Of a DNA stretch of 8,707 nt, positions 8,073 to 8,707 are shown piece by piece. The stretch is from contig CAUHML010000136.1 of NCBI GenBank assembly GCA_959606905.1, positions 1 through 8,707 of the forward strand. The letters run 5' to 3'. The first letter of the stretch is position 1; the number at the start of each line of letters is the position of its first letter. Origin of the DNA: an uncultured Bacteroides sp. Its GTDB lineage: Bacteria > Bacteroidota > Bacteroidia > Bacteroidales > Bacteroidaceae. The notes below the pieces were generated by a model. The model did not search any database, was not told where the DNA came from, and saw only the letters and a list, made by a program, of their open reading frames with translations. A program made the position numbers and the translations under genes.

Positions 8073-8707
8073 TGGGAGAAACGATTATTCCGGATTCCAT
8101 TTCCAATCCCATTTGCACGGGATTCCATCCAGATCCTTCTATCTGCCGGGTAGGAGAAGATTATTATTTAGTCACTTCATCATTCACATGGTTTCCCGGA
8201 CTTCCCATTTATCATAGCCGTGACCTGACTAACTGGTCGCTTATCGGTCATGCATTAACCAATCCCAAGGCTATCGACTTTAACGGTATGACGGATAATG
8301 ACGGCATCTGGGCCCCCACTTTGCGTTATCATAATGGAACATTCTATCTTATTACCACAGCTCATGGCTGTGGTGGCAATTTCTACATGACAGCCAAGAA
8401 TCCGGCCGGTCCCTGGTCGGATCCGGTGTGGCTGAAAGATGCTCCCGGCATTGACCCTTCTCTTTTTTTTGATGTGGACGGACGCTGTTATTATACAGGC
8501 AATCGCTGGGATTTTAAGAGCGCATGGCCTGCCCAGTGTGCCGTATGGATGCAGGAGCTGGACCTCCAAAAAAGATGTCTGGTCGGAGAACGAAAAACAT
8601 TGGCCTATGGTCATGCGGCTAATGCAAAGTACGCCGAAGGGCCTCATTTATACAAAATAGGGAACCACTATCTATTGTTGATGGCTGAAGGAGGATCGGA
8701 TTATAAC
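8069..8707 (+). CDS. GH43 beta-xylosidase/alpha-L-arabinofuranosidase-type enzyme (3' end cut by window edge)
   Basis: N-terminal 213 codons of a GH43 five-bladed propeller; the frame is open to the window end, and full-length relatives are typically about 500 residues or more. From the ATG at 8069, the catalytic residues appear in the standard order: base Asp22 (GFHPDPSICRVGEDYYLVTS), Asp129 (PGIDPSLFFD) as pKa modulator, and Glu190 (AEGPHLY) as general acid. Other GH43 hallmarks are IYHSRDLTNW (47-56), WAPTLRYHNGTFYLI (81-95) and GGNFYMTAKNPAGPW (102-116). The strong HPDPS and GGNFYMT blocks resemble the XynB-like subfamilies (GH43_10 to 12), which often carry a C-terminal concanavalin-like domain that would lie beyond the window. 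Activity on xylosyl or arabinosyl side chains is inferred. No in-frame ATG exists upstream and no signal peptide is encoded in this frame. The true N-terminus probably lies in the 7974 ORF, separated by a one-base frame break, so as written the enzyme would be cytoplasmic. Confidence 0.9.
   Translation, partial: MMGETIIPDSISNPICTGFHPDPSICRVGEDYYLVTSSFTWFPGLPIYHSRDLTNWSLIGHALTNPKAIDFNGMTDNDGIWAPTLRYHNGTFYLITTAHGCGGNFYMTAKNPAGPWSDPVWLKDAPGIDPSLFFDVDGRCYYTGNRWDFKSAWPAQCAVWMQELDLQKRCLVGERKTLAYGHAANAKYAEGPHLYKIGNHYLLLMAEGGSDYN

Noticed and set aside
7850..8128. Possible 92-residue gene on the - strand over the spacer between the GH43 genes
   Set aside because: It overlaps the end of one gene and the start of the next on the opposite strand and has no recognisable domain; the + strand reading explains the region.
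8255..8647. 130-residue open frame on the - strand within the last GH43
   Set aside because: It is the antisense shadow of a clear GH43 domain with all three catalytic residues in the + frame.

Overview
The window looks like part of a polysaccharide utilization locus (PUL) from a Bacteroidota genome, most likely a gut Bacteroides or close relative. The evidence is a tightly packed susC-susD pair, an anaerobic-type (Ser) sulfatase, two GH43-type glycosidases, AT-rich DNA, and starts without strong Shine-Dalgarno sequences. All recognisable genes are on the + strand. No regulator, tRNA, rRNA, CRISPR array or mobile element was seen.

Layout. Positions 1-3066 hold a SusC-like TonB-dependent transporter that enters from the left edge without its signal peptide. 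Positions 3079-4704 hold its SusD-like surface lipoprotein partner, and 4722-6137 an exported S1-family sulfatase. Gaps of 12 and 17 bases make these three an obvious operon, closed by a hairpin with a perfect 16-bp stem (6142-6184). A gap with no gene follows (6185-6536). Then come a secreted GH43-like enzyme of the exo-beta-1,3-galactanase type (6537-7859), a 114-base spacer with a second weaker hairpin, and a second GH43 enzyme of the beta-xylosidase/alpha-L-arabinofuranosidase type, which runs off the right edge (8069-8707).

How the genes work together (inference). SusCD captures and imports a glycan fragment, the sulfatase removes sulfate esters in the periplasm, and the two GH43 enzymes trim the backbone or side chains. 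A sulfatase next to a galactanase-like GH43 and a xylosidase/arabinosidase-like GH43 suggests a sulfated, branched galactan such as a sulfated arabinogalactan. The substrate cannot be proven from sequence.

The most notable point is the start of the last gene. A good signal-peptide ORF (7974-8072) sits directly upstream but in another frame. One extra T in a run of eight (8051-8058) would fuse it to the GH43 domain. This may be a sequencing error, a recent mutation, slippage, or phase variation of enzyme export. Otherwise this is an ordinary, well-formed PUL, and I see no clearly new system. Hand-counted samples of the two GH43 genes are richer in G+C than samples of the susCD-sulfatase block, which hints at a mosaic origin.
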